Assembly: GCA_902797695.1 (NCBI GenBank)
Contig: CADBTW010000045.1
Coordinates: 1 to 64,000, forward strand
Length of the DNA: 64,000 bases
Direction of reading: 5' to 3'
DNA from: an uncultured Sutterellaceae bacterium
GTDB taxonomy: Bacteria; Pseudomonadota; Gammaproteobacteria; Burkholderiales; Burkholderiaceae_F
A program made the position numbers and the translations under genes. The notes below the pieces were generated by a model. That model searched no databases. It was given only the letters and a program-made list of their open reading frames with translations, and had not been told where the DNA came from. Shown here piece by piece: positions 25,201 through 33,422 of this stretch. Within the stretch, counting starts at the first letter, position 1. The number at the start of each line of letters is the position of its first letter.

Positions 25201-25360
25201 GCAGCCGATGGGCCTCGTGATCGTCGGCGGCCTCATCTTCAGCCAGCTCCTCACGCTCTTCACGACGCCTGTCGTCTACCTCGCGTTCGAGAAGCTCGCG
25301 TCGAGGTTCCGGAAGGGAAAGGCGCTTGCGCCCGAGCCCCCGATTGAGGAGCAGCCGTGA
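22217..25360 (+). CDS. mdtB: RND multidrug efflux transporter, MdtB-like
   Basis: The 1047-residue protein has the standard HAE-1 RND layout of 12 helices and two large periplasmic loops. The N-terminal [19 protein letters not shown] and [21 protein letters not shown] are typical of the family. The helix-4 segment [21 protein letters not shown] carries the proton-relay aspartates, and [23 protein letters not shown] marks helix 10. Together with MdtC it forms the hetero-multimeric MdtBC pump, which in enterobacteria exports novobiocin and bile salts. Its TGA overlaps the mdtC GTG start as GTGA. GAAGGAAAGG precedes the ATG. Confidence 0.93.
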   Translation: [1047 protein letters not shown]

Positions 25361-28300
25361 ACTTCTCGAGGCTCTTCATACTCCGCCCGATCGCGACGCT
25401 CCTGATTTCGATCGCGATCACCGTGCTCGGTGTCGTGTCGTTCCGGTTCCTGCCGGTAGCGCCGATCCCGCAGGTCGACATGCCGACCGTGTTTGTGAGC
25501 GCGAGCCTCGCCGGGGCGTCGCCCGAGACGATGGCGGCGACCGTCGCGACGCCGCTTGAGCGCGCCATGGGGCAGATCGCCGGCATTACGGAAATGACAT
25601 CGGTCTCGTCCCAGGGCTCGACCCACGTCATCATCCAGTTCGACCTTTCCCGCAACGTGGACGGCGCGGCGCGGGACGTGCAGGCGGCAATCAACGCAGC
25701 CCGGAGCCTGCTCCCCTCCGCGATGAAGCAGCTTCCGTCTTATCGGAAGGCGAATCCGTCGGACGCTCCGATCGTGATGCTAGCGCTCACGTCCGACACG
25801 CTGAACCGCGGCGAGCTCTATGACCTCGCGAGCTCGAAGCTCCAGCAGCGGATCGCACAGGTGAAAGGGGTTAGCGAAGTTTCGATCCGCGGCGGCGCCC
25901 TGCCCGCGGTCCGCATCGACCTGCACCCGAAGGCGCTCGAGAGCTACGGCATACCGCTAGACACCGTGCGCTCCAAGGTCGAGGAGGCGACCTCGAACCT
26001 CCCGCGCGGGCTCGTATCCGGCGAGAAGCACTCGTGGTGGATCGAGGCGAACGGGCAGCTCACCCGAGCGAGCGAATACCGGAAGGTGATCGTCGCCTAC
26101 CGGAACGGCCTCCCTGTCCACCTTTCCGACGTCGCCTCGGTCTACGACTCGGTGCAGAACCAGTATTCCGCGGGCTACTTCAATTCGGTTCCGTCGGTCT
26201 CGATCTCGATCACGCGGCAGGCGGGCGCGAACATGCTGGAGACGATCAACGCCGTCAAGGCGCTGATGCCCACGCTGAACGAAATGCTCCCGAGCGGGAC
26301 AAAGCTCACGCTCGCGATCGACCGGTCGTCTACCGTCCGTGACGCGCTGACCGAGACCGAGAAGACCCTTCTCTTCTCGATCCTCCTCGTGATCGTCGTG
26401 GTCTACGTCTTCCTCAGGCGGGGCCACGCGACGCTCATTCCAGCGGTCGCACTGCCGATTTCGCTCGTCGGGACGTTCGCCGCCATGTACTTCCTCGGTT
26501 ACAGCCTCGACGCGCTCTCCATGATGGCCCTCATCATCTGCACGGGATTTGTCGTGGACGACGCGATCGTGGTGGTCGAAAACATCAGCCGGCATATCGA
26601 GAGCGGCCTCACCCCGATGGAGGCCGCCATGAAGGGAAGCCGTGAGATCGGGTTCACGGTCCTCTCGATGACATCTTCCCTCATCGCGGTCTTCATTCCG
26701 CTTCTTTTCATGGGAGGGATCGTCGGGCGGCTTTTCCGCGAGTTCGCGGTGACGCTCTCCGTTGCGCTCGCGATCTCGATGTTCGTTTCCCTCACCCTCA
26801 CCCCGATGCTCTGCAGCAGGCTTCTCCTCCCCAACGAGACTCCTCCGGGGAGGATGCCGAACGGGAAGCCCTGGCCCCAGACGCGGATCCTCGACCTTGT
26901 TTCCGGAGCCTTGAGGAAACTGCGGGAAGGTTACGTCTCGAGCCTCACGGTCGTCATGCGCCACAAGTTCCTCACGATGGTGATCCTCGGGCTCACAATT
27001 GCCGGGAACGTCTTCCTCTACGCGACGATCGACAAGGGGCTCTTCCCGGACCAGGACACCGGGATGCTCTTCGGCATGGCGCGAAGCGACCAGCAGACGA
27101 GCTTCAACGCGATGGAGCCGCGGCTCCGCCGAATCAGCGCGATCCTTGAGAAGGATCCCGCCGTGAAGTACGTGCTCGCCTCGACTGGCGGAAGCGGCTT
27201 TGGTTCCAGGAATTCGGGACAGTTCTTCATCGCCCTGAAGCCGTTAGGCGAAGGGCGGACCGAAACCGCGATGCAGGTTTCGAACCGGCTTTTCGCCCAA
27301 TTCAGGAACTACCCCGGAACGTCGCTCTTCCTCATGCCTGCGCAGGATCTGCGCGTTGGCGGCCGCTCCGCGAACGCGACTTACCAATACAGCCTCCAGT
27401 GCGATGACCTTGAGACCCTCCGCGCCTGGAGCGGGAAGGTGAAGAAGGCGTTCGCCGCTCTTCCGGAGCTTACGAGCGTTGACACCGACTCCGAGACCGG
27501 CGGCATGGAAGTGAAGGTGAACATCGACCGCGATGCCGCGAAGCGCTACGGGCTTGACGCGGACGACATCGACACGTTCCTGAACAACGCCTTCTCGCAG
27601 CGCCAGATCGCGACCCAGTACCAGATGCTGAACCAGTACTATGCGGTGATTGGCCTCGACAACGCCTGGACGCAGGATCCTGCGGTGCTCACGAGGCTTC
27701 ACGTCGTGACCCCTGACGGGAAGCAGGTGCCGGTTTCGGACTTCGCGACGCTCTCCTACTCGACCGCGCCGCTCTCCGTCCGGCACCAGGGCCAGACCGC
27801 GACCACGACGATCGCGTTCAACCTTGCAGACGGCGTGTCGCTCGACAAGGCGAAGGAATCGATCGAGCGGGCGATGACGTCGCTTGGCGTTCCCGATTCC
27901 GTTCACGGAAGCATGCAGGGAACAGCGGGAACGTTCGAGAAGCTCCTCGGGCAGATTCCGCTTCTCATCGGCGCCGCGATCGCCGTGATCTACATCCTCC
28001 TCGGAATCCTTTACGAAAGCTGGATCCACCCGATCACCATCATTTCGACCCTGCCCTCCGCCGGCATCGGCGCCCTTCTCCTCATGGGGCTCACCGGGAC
28101 TCCGCTCACCGTGATCGCGCTGATCGGGATCCTGCTTCTCATCGGAATCGTGAAGAAGAACGCGATCCTGATGGTGGACTTCGCGATCGTGGCCGAGAAG
28201 GAGGGGCGTACCGCGGAGGACGCAATCGTCGAAGCGTGCAGGAAGCGGTTCCGCCCGATCCTGATGACCTCCTGCGCGGCGTTCTTCGGCGCGATTCCGC

Positions 28301-28509
28301 TCATCATCCAGACAGGGAGCAACGCTTCGCTCCACCGTCCGCTCGGCATCGCGATCTGTGGCGGGCTTCTCGTGAGCCAGGTCCTGACGCTCTACACGAC
28401 GCCCGTCGTCTACGTCTATCTCGACCGGTTCGGCTCCTGGGTGAAGCGGGGCTGGCACAGTGTATTCAGGGCCGGGGCGGCAGACGTCGTCCGCGGCGCG
28501 GGGAAGTAG
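25357..28509 (+). CDS. mdtC: RND multidrug efflux transporter, MdtC-like
   Basis: This second RND subunit, 1050 residues, starts at a GTG that overlaps the mdtB stop. It contains [21 protein letters not shown] near the N-terminus, the proton-relay helix [21 protein letters not shown], and [22 protein letters not shown]. It is homologous to MdtB along its length, in keeping with gene duplication and the MdtB2C-type heteromer known in E. coli. Translation coupling to mdtB should fix the subunit ratio. The outer-membrane factor follows after about 12 bases, so adaptor, both pumps and channel form one operon. No regulator gene of BaeSR type is adjacent to the operon. Confidence 0.93.
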   Translation: [1050 protein letters not shown]

Positions 28510-28521
28510 GAAGTGAACACC

Positions 28522-29976
28522 ATGGAAAAAGAAAGACAACCGTTTGACCAGCCGGCATTCCGCCTCTCGCGAAGGACCGCGATCCTTTTCCTCGCGGGTG
28601 CAGCCGCTACCCTTTCGGGCTGCGCGGTCGGCCCGGACTATAGGAAGCCCGAACCCATGCCCGCGTCGGCTGAAATCCCTTCCGGATTCAAGGAAGCGCC
28701 TGCAGGCTGGAAGGTGGCGTCCCCTCAGGACGGCGCCCTGAAGGGGAAATGGTGGACGATCTACTCAGACCCCCAGCTTGACGCTCTCGAGTCAGAGGTC
28801 GTTCTCAATAACCAGAACATCGAGCAGTACGCGCAGCGCTTCCTCCAGGCGCAGGCGCTCGCGGCAGAGGCGGGTTCCGCGCTTTACCCGAGCGTCACGG
28901 CGGGAGCCGATCCCTCGAGGTCAAGGCGAAGCAGGAAGACCTCGAACTCCGTCACGGTGCAGGGGGGCGTCTCCTGGGACCTGGACCTCTGGGGGAAGCT
29001 CCGCAGGACCAGGACCGGAAGGGAGGCATCGGCAGAAGCCTCCCGCGCGGACCTCGTGAACGCGAGGCTCTCGGCCGAAGCGGCACTCGCCGAGGACTAC
29101 TTCACGATCCGGGGGCTTGACGCGAGGATCGCGTCTCTCGGGAAGACGATCGGGGTGTACCGGAAGAACGTCGAGTCGATGCGGAACAAGTACGTGGCGG
29201 GGCTCATCGTGAAGTCCGACCTCTCGCAGGCCGAGCAGGCGCTCTACTCCGCGGAGTCGAGCCGGGCGGATCTTGTCGGGCAGCGAGCGAAGTACGAGCA
29301 CGCTGTGGCAGTGCTCCTCGGCCGCGCCCCCTCAGGCCTCACGCTTCTCGCGTCTGCATCTTCGCTTCCGGCAGTGCCTGAAGTGCCCGGGATCCTCCCG
29401 AGCGCCCTTCTCGAGCGGCGCCCCGACGTCGCCTCCGCCGAACGGTCCGTCGCCGCGGCGAACGAGGAGATCGGGGTCGCGATCGCGGGGTACTATCCCG
29501 ACATTTCGCTCTCAGCGAGCGGCGGCTATTCCGGCGGAAGCTTCGGGAGCCTCTTCAGCGCGGACACCCTCATCTGGTCGATCGGTGCTTCCGCGGCCCA
29601 AATGGTGTTCGACGCGGGGAGCACCCGGGCGAAGGTCGAATCGGCGAAGGCCTCCTACGGCGAAGCGATCGCGAAGTACCGCGAGACCGTGCTCGAGGCG
29701 TTCCAGCAGGTCGAGGACGCTCTCTCGGACCAGAAGGCGATCGCGAACCGCATTGTCCACACGAGGAATTCGCTTCGCGCGGCTGAGGATTCCGCTGCGG
29801 TGAAGATGAGCCAGTACCGCGAGGGAATGATCGACTACACAGAAGCCGCCTCGACTGAGGCGACACGGCTTTCAAATGAGCAGAGCCTCATTTCCCTCCA
29901 GGCCGAGGCGCTTGTGAACAGCGTCGAGCTCGTGAAGTCGATCGGCGGCGGCTGGACGGGGCTCGGGGAAAAGTAA
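28522..29976 (+). CDS. Outer-membrane efflux lipoprotein, NodT/OprM family
   Basis: The 484-residue protein is the outer-membrane channel of the pump operon. It has a signal peptide with lipobox TLSGC followed by AVGPDYRKPEPMP, the sequence that opens nearly all NodT-type factors. Two OEP repeats follow (GGVSWDLDLWGKLRRTRTG; later ERRPDVASAERSVAAANEEIGVA and TVLEAFQQVEDALSD). ATG 28522 has TAGGAA 9 bases upstream; a GTG at 28513 is too close to that site. Trimers form a beta-barrel in the outer membrane with a helical tunnel in the periplasm that docks MdtA. A basic RLSRR stretch precedes the signal core. Confidence 0.92.
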   Translation: MEKERQPFDQPAFRLSRRTAILFLAGAAATLSGCAVGPDYRKPEPMPASAEIPSGFKEAPAGWKVASPQDGALKGKWWTIYSDPQLDALESEVVLNNQNIEQYAQRFLQAQALAAEAGSALYPSVTAGADPSRSRRSRKTSNSVTVQGGVSWDLDLWGKLRRTRTGREASAEASRADLVNARLSAEAALAEDYFTIRGLDARIASLGKTIGVYRKNVESMRNKYVAGLIVKSDLSQAEQALYSAESSRADLVGQRAKYEHAVAVLLGRAPSGLTLLASASSLPAVPEVPGILPSALLERRPDVASAERSVAAANEEIGVAIAGYYPDISLSASGGYSGGSFGSLFSADTLIWSIGASAAQMVFDAGSTRAKVESAKASYGEAIAKYRETVLEAFQQVEDALSDQKAIANRIVHTRNSLRAAEDSAAVKMSQYREGMIDYTEAASTEATRLSNEQSLISLQAEALVNSVELVKSIGGGWTGLGEK

Positions 29977-30009
29977 GGGCCTCCCCGGGGCCGGGGGGGA
30001 GCAAGGGCT

Positions 30010-30924
30010 TTAGTGCCCCGCAACCTCCGGCTCTTCCTTCTGCACGAGGAGGAGCGGCACTTCGCCCTCGGACGCGACCGCCATCGCGACCGACCCCCTT
30101 ACGGCGGCGTCGAAGTTGTCGTAGCCGTGGGAGCCCATGACGACGAGGTCGACGCGGTGCTTTTCGGCGTACTTCGGGATTTCGTCCCTCGGGTCTCCGC
30201 GAAGCACTACTTCGCGCGCGGTTATTCCGGCTTCTTCGAGGATCTTCCGGATCGGCTGCATCGCCTTTTCGAGCGCGAGGCGCGAGAGTCTCTCGTAATC
30301 CTCCTTCGTGAGCTGCGTTCCGTCGCAGGCGGCGGCGACCGAGAAGCTTTCCTCAACCTGCCGGGTCACGACGTAAATCGCGACGAACAGCGAGACCGAT
30401 CCGAAAAGGTCGATGTTGTCGGCAACGTACCTCGCGGCCTCCGCACCGTAATCCGTCCCGTCGATCGCGATTCCGACCGTGAGCTTCTCGCCCGCCGGGG
30501 GTTCTCCCCCACGGAGGAGAAGGACCGGGGTCGAAGTCCTTGCGATCACACCGGTGGAAACCGAGCCCATGAAGAGTCCCTGGTAGGGAGAAAGGCCCCG
30601 GGACCCCATGATGATCAGGTCCGCGCCAAACCTCCGGCACTCTTCCGCAATCGCTTCAGCGGGCTTTCCCCTGAGAACCTTCTTCCGGAGCCCGAGCCCG
30701 TGCGCGCCGAACGCGTTCTCGACATAGCGGAAGATGCTCTTCGAGTCGTGGGTCTCCTCCCCTCCCTTCCCCCGGCTGACAAGCTTCGACCAGAAGCTTT
30801 CCTCTGGCTGCACGTTGAGAAGCTCCATCTCGGGCTTTTTCCCGAGGAGCGAAACCCTCGTTGCGACAAAATCAACTGCTGACCGGCTGTATTCGCTTCC
30901 GTCGACAGGGAGAAGGATCTTCAT
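30010..30924 (-). CDS. Tandem UspA-domain universal stress protein
   Basis: The 304-residue protein holds two Usp domains. The first runs from MKILLPVDGSEYSR to the ATP-binding GSRGLSPYQGLFMGSVSTGVI, and the second from LTVGIAIDGTDYGAEA to GSHGYDNFDAAVRGSVAMAV. Both carry the G-2x-G-9x-G-(S/T) nucleotide pattern, so ATP binding in both halves is likely. The start at 30924 opens the first domain strand directly; the frame extends to 30987 without similarity. Tandem Usp proteins act in stress survival, often under anaerobic or respiratory arrest, but the specific role is not shown. It is convergent with the efflux operon and divergent from the MetQ-like gene. Confidence 0.88.
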   Translation of the reverse strand: MKILLPVDGSEYSRSAVDFVATRVSLLGKKPEMELLNVQPEESFWSKLVSRGKGGEETHDSKSIFRYVENAFGAHGLGLRKKVLRGKPAEAIAEECRRFGADLIIMGSRGLSPYQGLFMGSVSTGVIARTSTPVLLLRGGEPPAGEKLTVGIAIDGTDYGAEAARYVADNIDLFGSVSLFVAIYVVTRQVEESFSVAAACDGTQLTKEDYERLSRLALEKAMQPIRKILEEAGITAREVVLRGDPRDEIPKYAEKHRVDLVVMGSHGYDNFDAAVRGSVAMAVASEGEVPLLLVQKEEPEVAGH

Positions 30925-31188
30925 AACGAACCGAATGGATGGGAATGGCCGCAGTGGCCGGGACGCACGTGGTCCTGGGGACCGCACACTTCTTTTATTC
31001 TACCGGTTTCTACCTAGGGCCTGCCAGCGGCTTCGTCATCCTCCCTCGCCGCAGGTAATACCGCATGCAGGGCGGAATTCGCCCTTCCGGGGTGTTCTGC
31101 CTAATATAAAATCACTTCCAGCGGACGCGCCAGATTCTTTTACAAGCGTCTGTCTGGATTTTTCGGATACATTTCGGAGAAAACACAC

Positions 31189-32001
31189 ATGCTGAATCGC
31201 AGGACTTTGCTCACGGCTGCTGCAGCGGCCGCCATCGCATCTGCATCCCTCGTTTCCGTCCCGGCTTCAGCCGCCGGGCAGGTCATCCGCGTGGGCGTCA
31301 ATCCCGGCTCCCAGGCCGAGATCATGGAAGTCGTGAAGAAGAACGCCGCGAAGCTCGGACTCGAGATCAAGATCGTTGAATTCAGCGACTACATCGCTCC
31401 GAACGTCGCCCTCGACTCCGGCGACATCGACGCGAACAGCTTCCAGCACCAGCCCTACCTCGACCGCATGGTGAAGGACCGCCACTACAAGATCGAGAGC
31501 GTCGCGAAGACGATCGTTGCTCCGCTCGTCTTCTTCACCAACAAGGGCTACAAGAGCATCAAGGACCTGCCTGCCGGCTCCAAGATCGCGATCCCGAACG
31601 ACGCGACGAACGAGGGGCGCGCCCTCCTCATCCTCGAGCACGAAGGCCTGATCAAGCTGAACCCGAAGGCCGGCCTCCAGGCGACCCCGATCGACATCAA
31701 GTCGAACCCGAAGAAGTTCAAGTTTGTCGAACTCGAGGCGCCGCAGCTTCCGCGTTCCCTCCCTGACGTCGCCTGCGCTGCCGTGAACAGCACTTTCGCC
31801 ATTCCGGCAGGACTCAGCATCAAGAAGCAGGGAATCCTCGTCGAGGACGCGAAGTCCTCCGCCTACGCGAACGTGATCGTCGTTCGCACGGCAGACAAGA
31901 ACAAGCCCTGGGTGAGCACCCTCATCAAGGCATATCACTCCCCGAACGTCAAGTCCTTCATCCAGAAGCGCTTCGGCGACACGACGATTCCGGCGTGGTA
32001 G
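31189..32001 (+). CDS. MetQ/NlpA-family ABC transporter substrate-binding protein
   Basis: The 270-residue protein matches the methionine-binding MetQ family: IRVGVNPGSQAEIMEVVKKNA at the N-terminus, FSDYIAPNVALDSGDIDANSFQHQPYLD, and the AIPNDATNEGRALLILEHEGLIKL segment that is diagnostic of NlpA proteins. The signal peptide ends at PASAA and lacks the usual lipobox cysteine, so the protein is probably soluble in the periplasm. No metN or metI ATPase/permease genes lie next to it, so it is an orphan that must use a transporter encoded elsewhere. CGGAG lies about 10 bases before the ATG. The ligand could be methionine or a related compound. Confidence 0.88.
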   Translation: MLNRRTLLTAAAAAAIASASLVSVPASAAGQVIRVGVNPGSQAEIMEVVKKNAAKLGLEIKIVEFSDYIAPNVALDSGDIDANSFQHQPYLDRMVKDRHYKIESVAKTIVAPLVFFTNKGYKSIKDLPAGSKIAIPNDATNEGRALLILEHEGLIKLNPKAGLQATPIDIKSNPKKFKFVELEAPQLPRSLPDVACAAVNSTFAIPAGLSIKKQGILVEDAKSSAYANVIVVRTADKNKPWVSTLIKAYHSPNVKSFIQKRFGDTTIPAW

Positions 32002-32058
32002 AAAGCCGACCGGCTCCCAGGCCTTGTTCCGGGAGCAACGGCTGAAATTGCCTCAAGA

Positions 32059-32110
32059 TCCCCGCCCCGGCCCCGGTTCATCGGCTTGAGCGGGGATTTT
32101 CCTATCTTTT
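32059..32110 (+). terminator. Intrinsic terminator after the MetQ-like gene
   Basis: Arms ATCCCCGC (32059-32066) and GCGGGGAT (32091-32098) enclose a 24-base loop with a small inner hairpin and are followed by TTTCCTATCTTTTT. Confidence 0.65.
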
Positions 32111-32130
32111 TGCCGATGGGCCTATTCCGC

Positions 32131-32355
32131 TTACCGGTCTCTTCCTTCTTCCACGCCGCCCTTCCCCGAACCGGCTTCACCGGCATTCGACCGGCTGTAC
32201 GCTTCGCCCTTCAGGCGGTTGTATTCGTCCAGCGTCACCAGTACGTAGGGCCCCGCCTTCGCTCCGACCACGAGAAGCGGGTCTCCTGAAAGCGAAGCGT
32301 CGAGGAGCGCGAGCTCCGGATTCTTCGAAAAGCCTTCGATCGTCGTTGCCTTCAT
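32131..32355 (-). CDS. Phd/YefM-like antitoxin-type protein without a toxin partner
   Basis: The 74-residue protein resembles the N-terminal domain of Phd/YefM antitoxins: a short N-terminal strand and helix (MKATTIEGFSKNPELALLDA), then GDPLLVVGAKAGPYVLVTLDEYNRLK, close to the classic PVxVxxxxxxxxVLxSxxEYExL pattern. The C-terminal tail is short, charged and low in complexity, with none of the hydrophobic toxin-binding helix. No toxin gene lies on either side. Its AGGAG overlaps the stop of the upstream DMT-transporter gene (9 bp gap), so the two are co-transcribed. It may be a DNA-binding regulator of that unit or a relic antitoxin. Confidence 0.7.
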   Translation of the reverse strand: MKATTIEGFSKNPELALLDASLSGDPLLVVGAKAGPYVLVTLDEYNRLKGEAYSRSNAGEAGSGKGGVEEGRDR

Positions 32356-32364
32356 TTTTTCTCC

Positions 32365-33261
32365 TCAGGATCCTTTCCCTGACGGTTGTGCGGAAATTCT
32401 CGCTTCCATCTTCTTCGTATAGACCGCGGCGGTCATGCCGGAGGTGAGGATGATCAGCATCGCGGCGACCGAGTTCGCGCTGATCGCGTCATCGAAGATC
32501 AGCCACCCGAAGACCGCCGAGAAGGGAATCGCTGAGAACCCGAGGCAGGAGGAAAGGAGGAGGTTCCCGTACGCGTAGGCGCGCGTCGTGCAGAGCTGCC
32601 CGAGCGTCGCGAGGATTCCGATGCCGACGATGCAGGCGAAGCCGCGGCTGCTCGGCATGTAGAAGCCGTCCGCGAAGACGTACTGCCCTGCGAAAGCGAA
32701 AAGGGCTCCGAGGACGCAGAAGTAGAAGACGATCCTCCAGCTCGGCTCCCCGAGCCGCCCCATCCGCTTCATCTGCCAGTAGACGAGGAGATCGATGAAG
32801 GAAACAAGGAGGCAGAGAAGCCCCGGGACGAAGTCCTTCTCGTGGAATTCGGGCTTCAGCATCATCGTGATTCCGATGAAGCCGGTGATGATAGAGATCA
32901 CCATGACCCACGGGGCCTTTTCGCGGTGCATGAAGGCGAGGAGCACGAAGTTCGCCGCCATGAAGATCGGCGTCGTATAGATGAGCGTCATGTTCGTCCC
33001 GAACGTCATCTCCCGCAGTGTGAAGAACCAGATCGCGACGGAAAGGACGCCGAGGAACGACCGGATGAAGTGGTGCTTCAGGTACTTCGTCCGGAGAGTC
33101 AGCTTCTCTGCCTTAACGAAGGAGACAATTGACGCGATGCCGAAAAGGGACCGGTAGAAGACAAGCTCGAGCGGATCGAATTCGCCCGAGGAAAGTTTCA
33201 CGATCACGGCCATCAAGGAAAAGCTCGCAGCGGCCGCGAGGGCCCACAGTGACTGCTGCAT
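32365..33261 (-). CDS. EamA/DMT-family transporter
   Basis: The 298-residue protein has ten hydrophobic helices in two EamA repeats. The first has SFSLMAVIVKLSSGEFDPLELVFYRSLFG, and the second ends with SCLGFSAIPFSAVFGWLIFDD. These are hallmark helices of drug/metabolite transporters related to RhaT and YdcZ-type exporters. The C-terminus is short and basic. No good ribosome site precedes ATG 33261. It leads a two-gene unit with the Phd-like protein. Direction and substrate are unknown; family members usually export metabolites such as amino acids. Confidence 0.85.
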   Translation of the reverse strand: MQQSLWALAAAASFSLMAVIVKLSSGEFDPLELVFYRSLFGIASIVSFVKAEKLTLRTKYLKHHFIRSFLGVLSVAIWFFTLREMTFGTNMTLIYTTPIFMAANFVLLAFMHREKAPWVMVISIITGFIGITMMLKPEFHEKDFVPGLLCLLVSFIDLLVYWQMKRMGRLGEPSWRIVFYFCVLGALFAFAGQYVFADGFYMPSSRGFACIVGIGILATLGQLCTTRAYAYGNLLLSSCLGFSAIPFSAVFGWLIFDDAISANSVAAMLIILTSGMTAAVYTKKMEARISAQPSGKGS

Positions 33262-33422
33262 GGGAGAGAAATCCGGATAACAGGGGAGCCACGAGTTTAG
33301 TCCATTGCCCGATCTTCATGGCGATGTCACCGCGCGGGCTTCTTTCTTTTTCATCTGGCTCCGGCGGCTGGCATCCGGTCAATCCAAGCAAGTGAAGCTT
33401 GGGCTGGCGAAAACTGCATGCC

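Noticed and set aside
30925..31188. Riboswitch before the MetQ-like gene
   Set aside because: No SAM-type core or convincing stem arrangement could be traced in the 264 bp gap.
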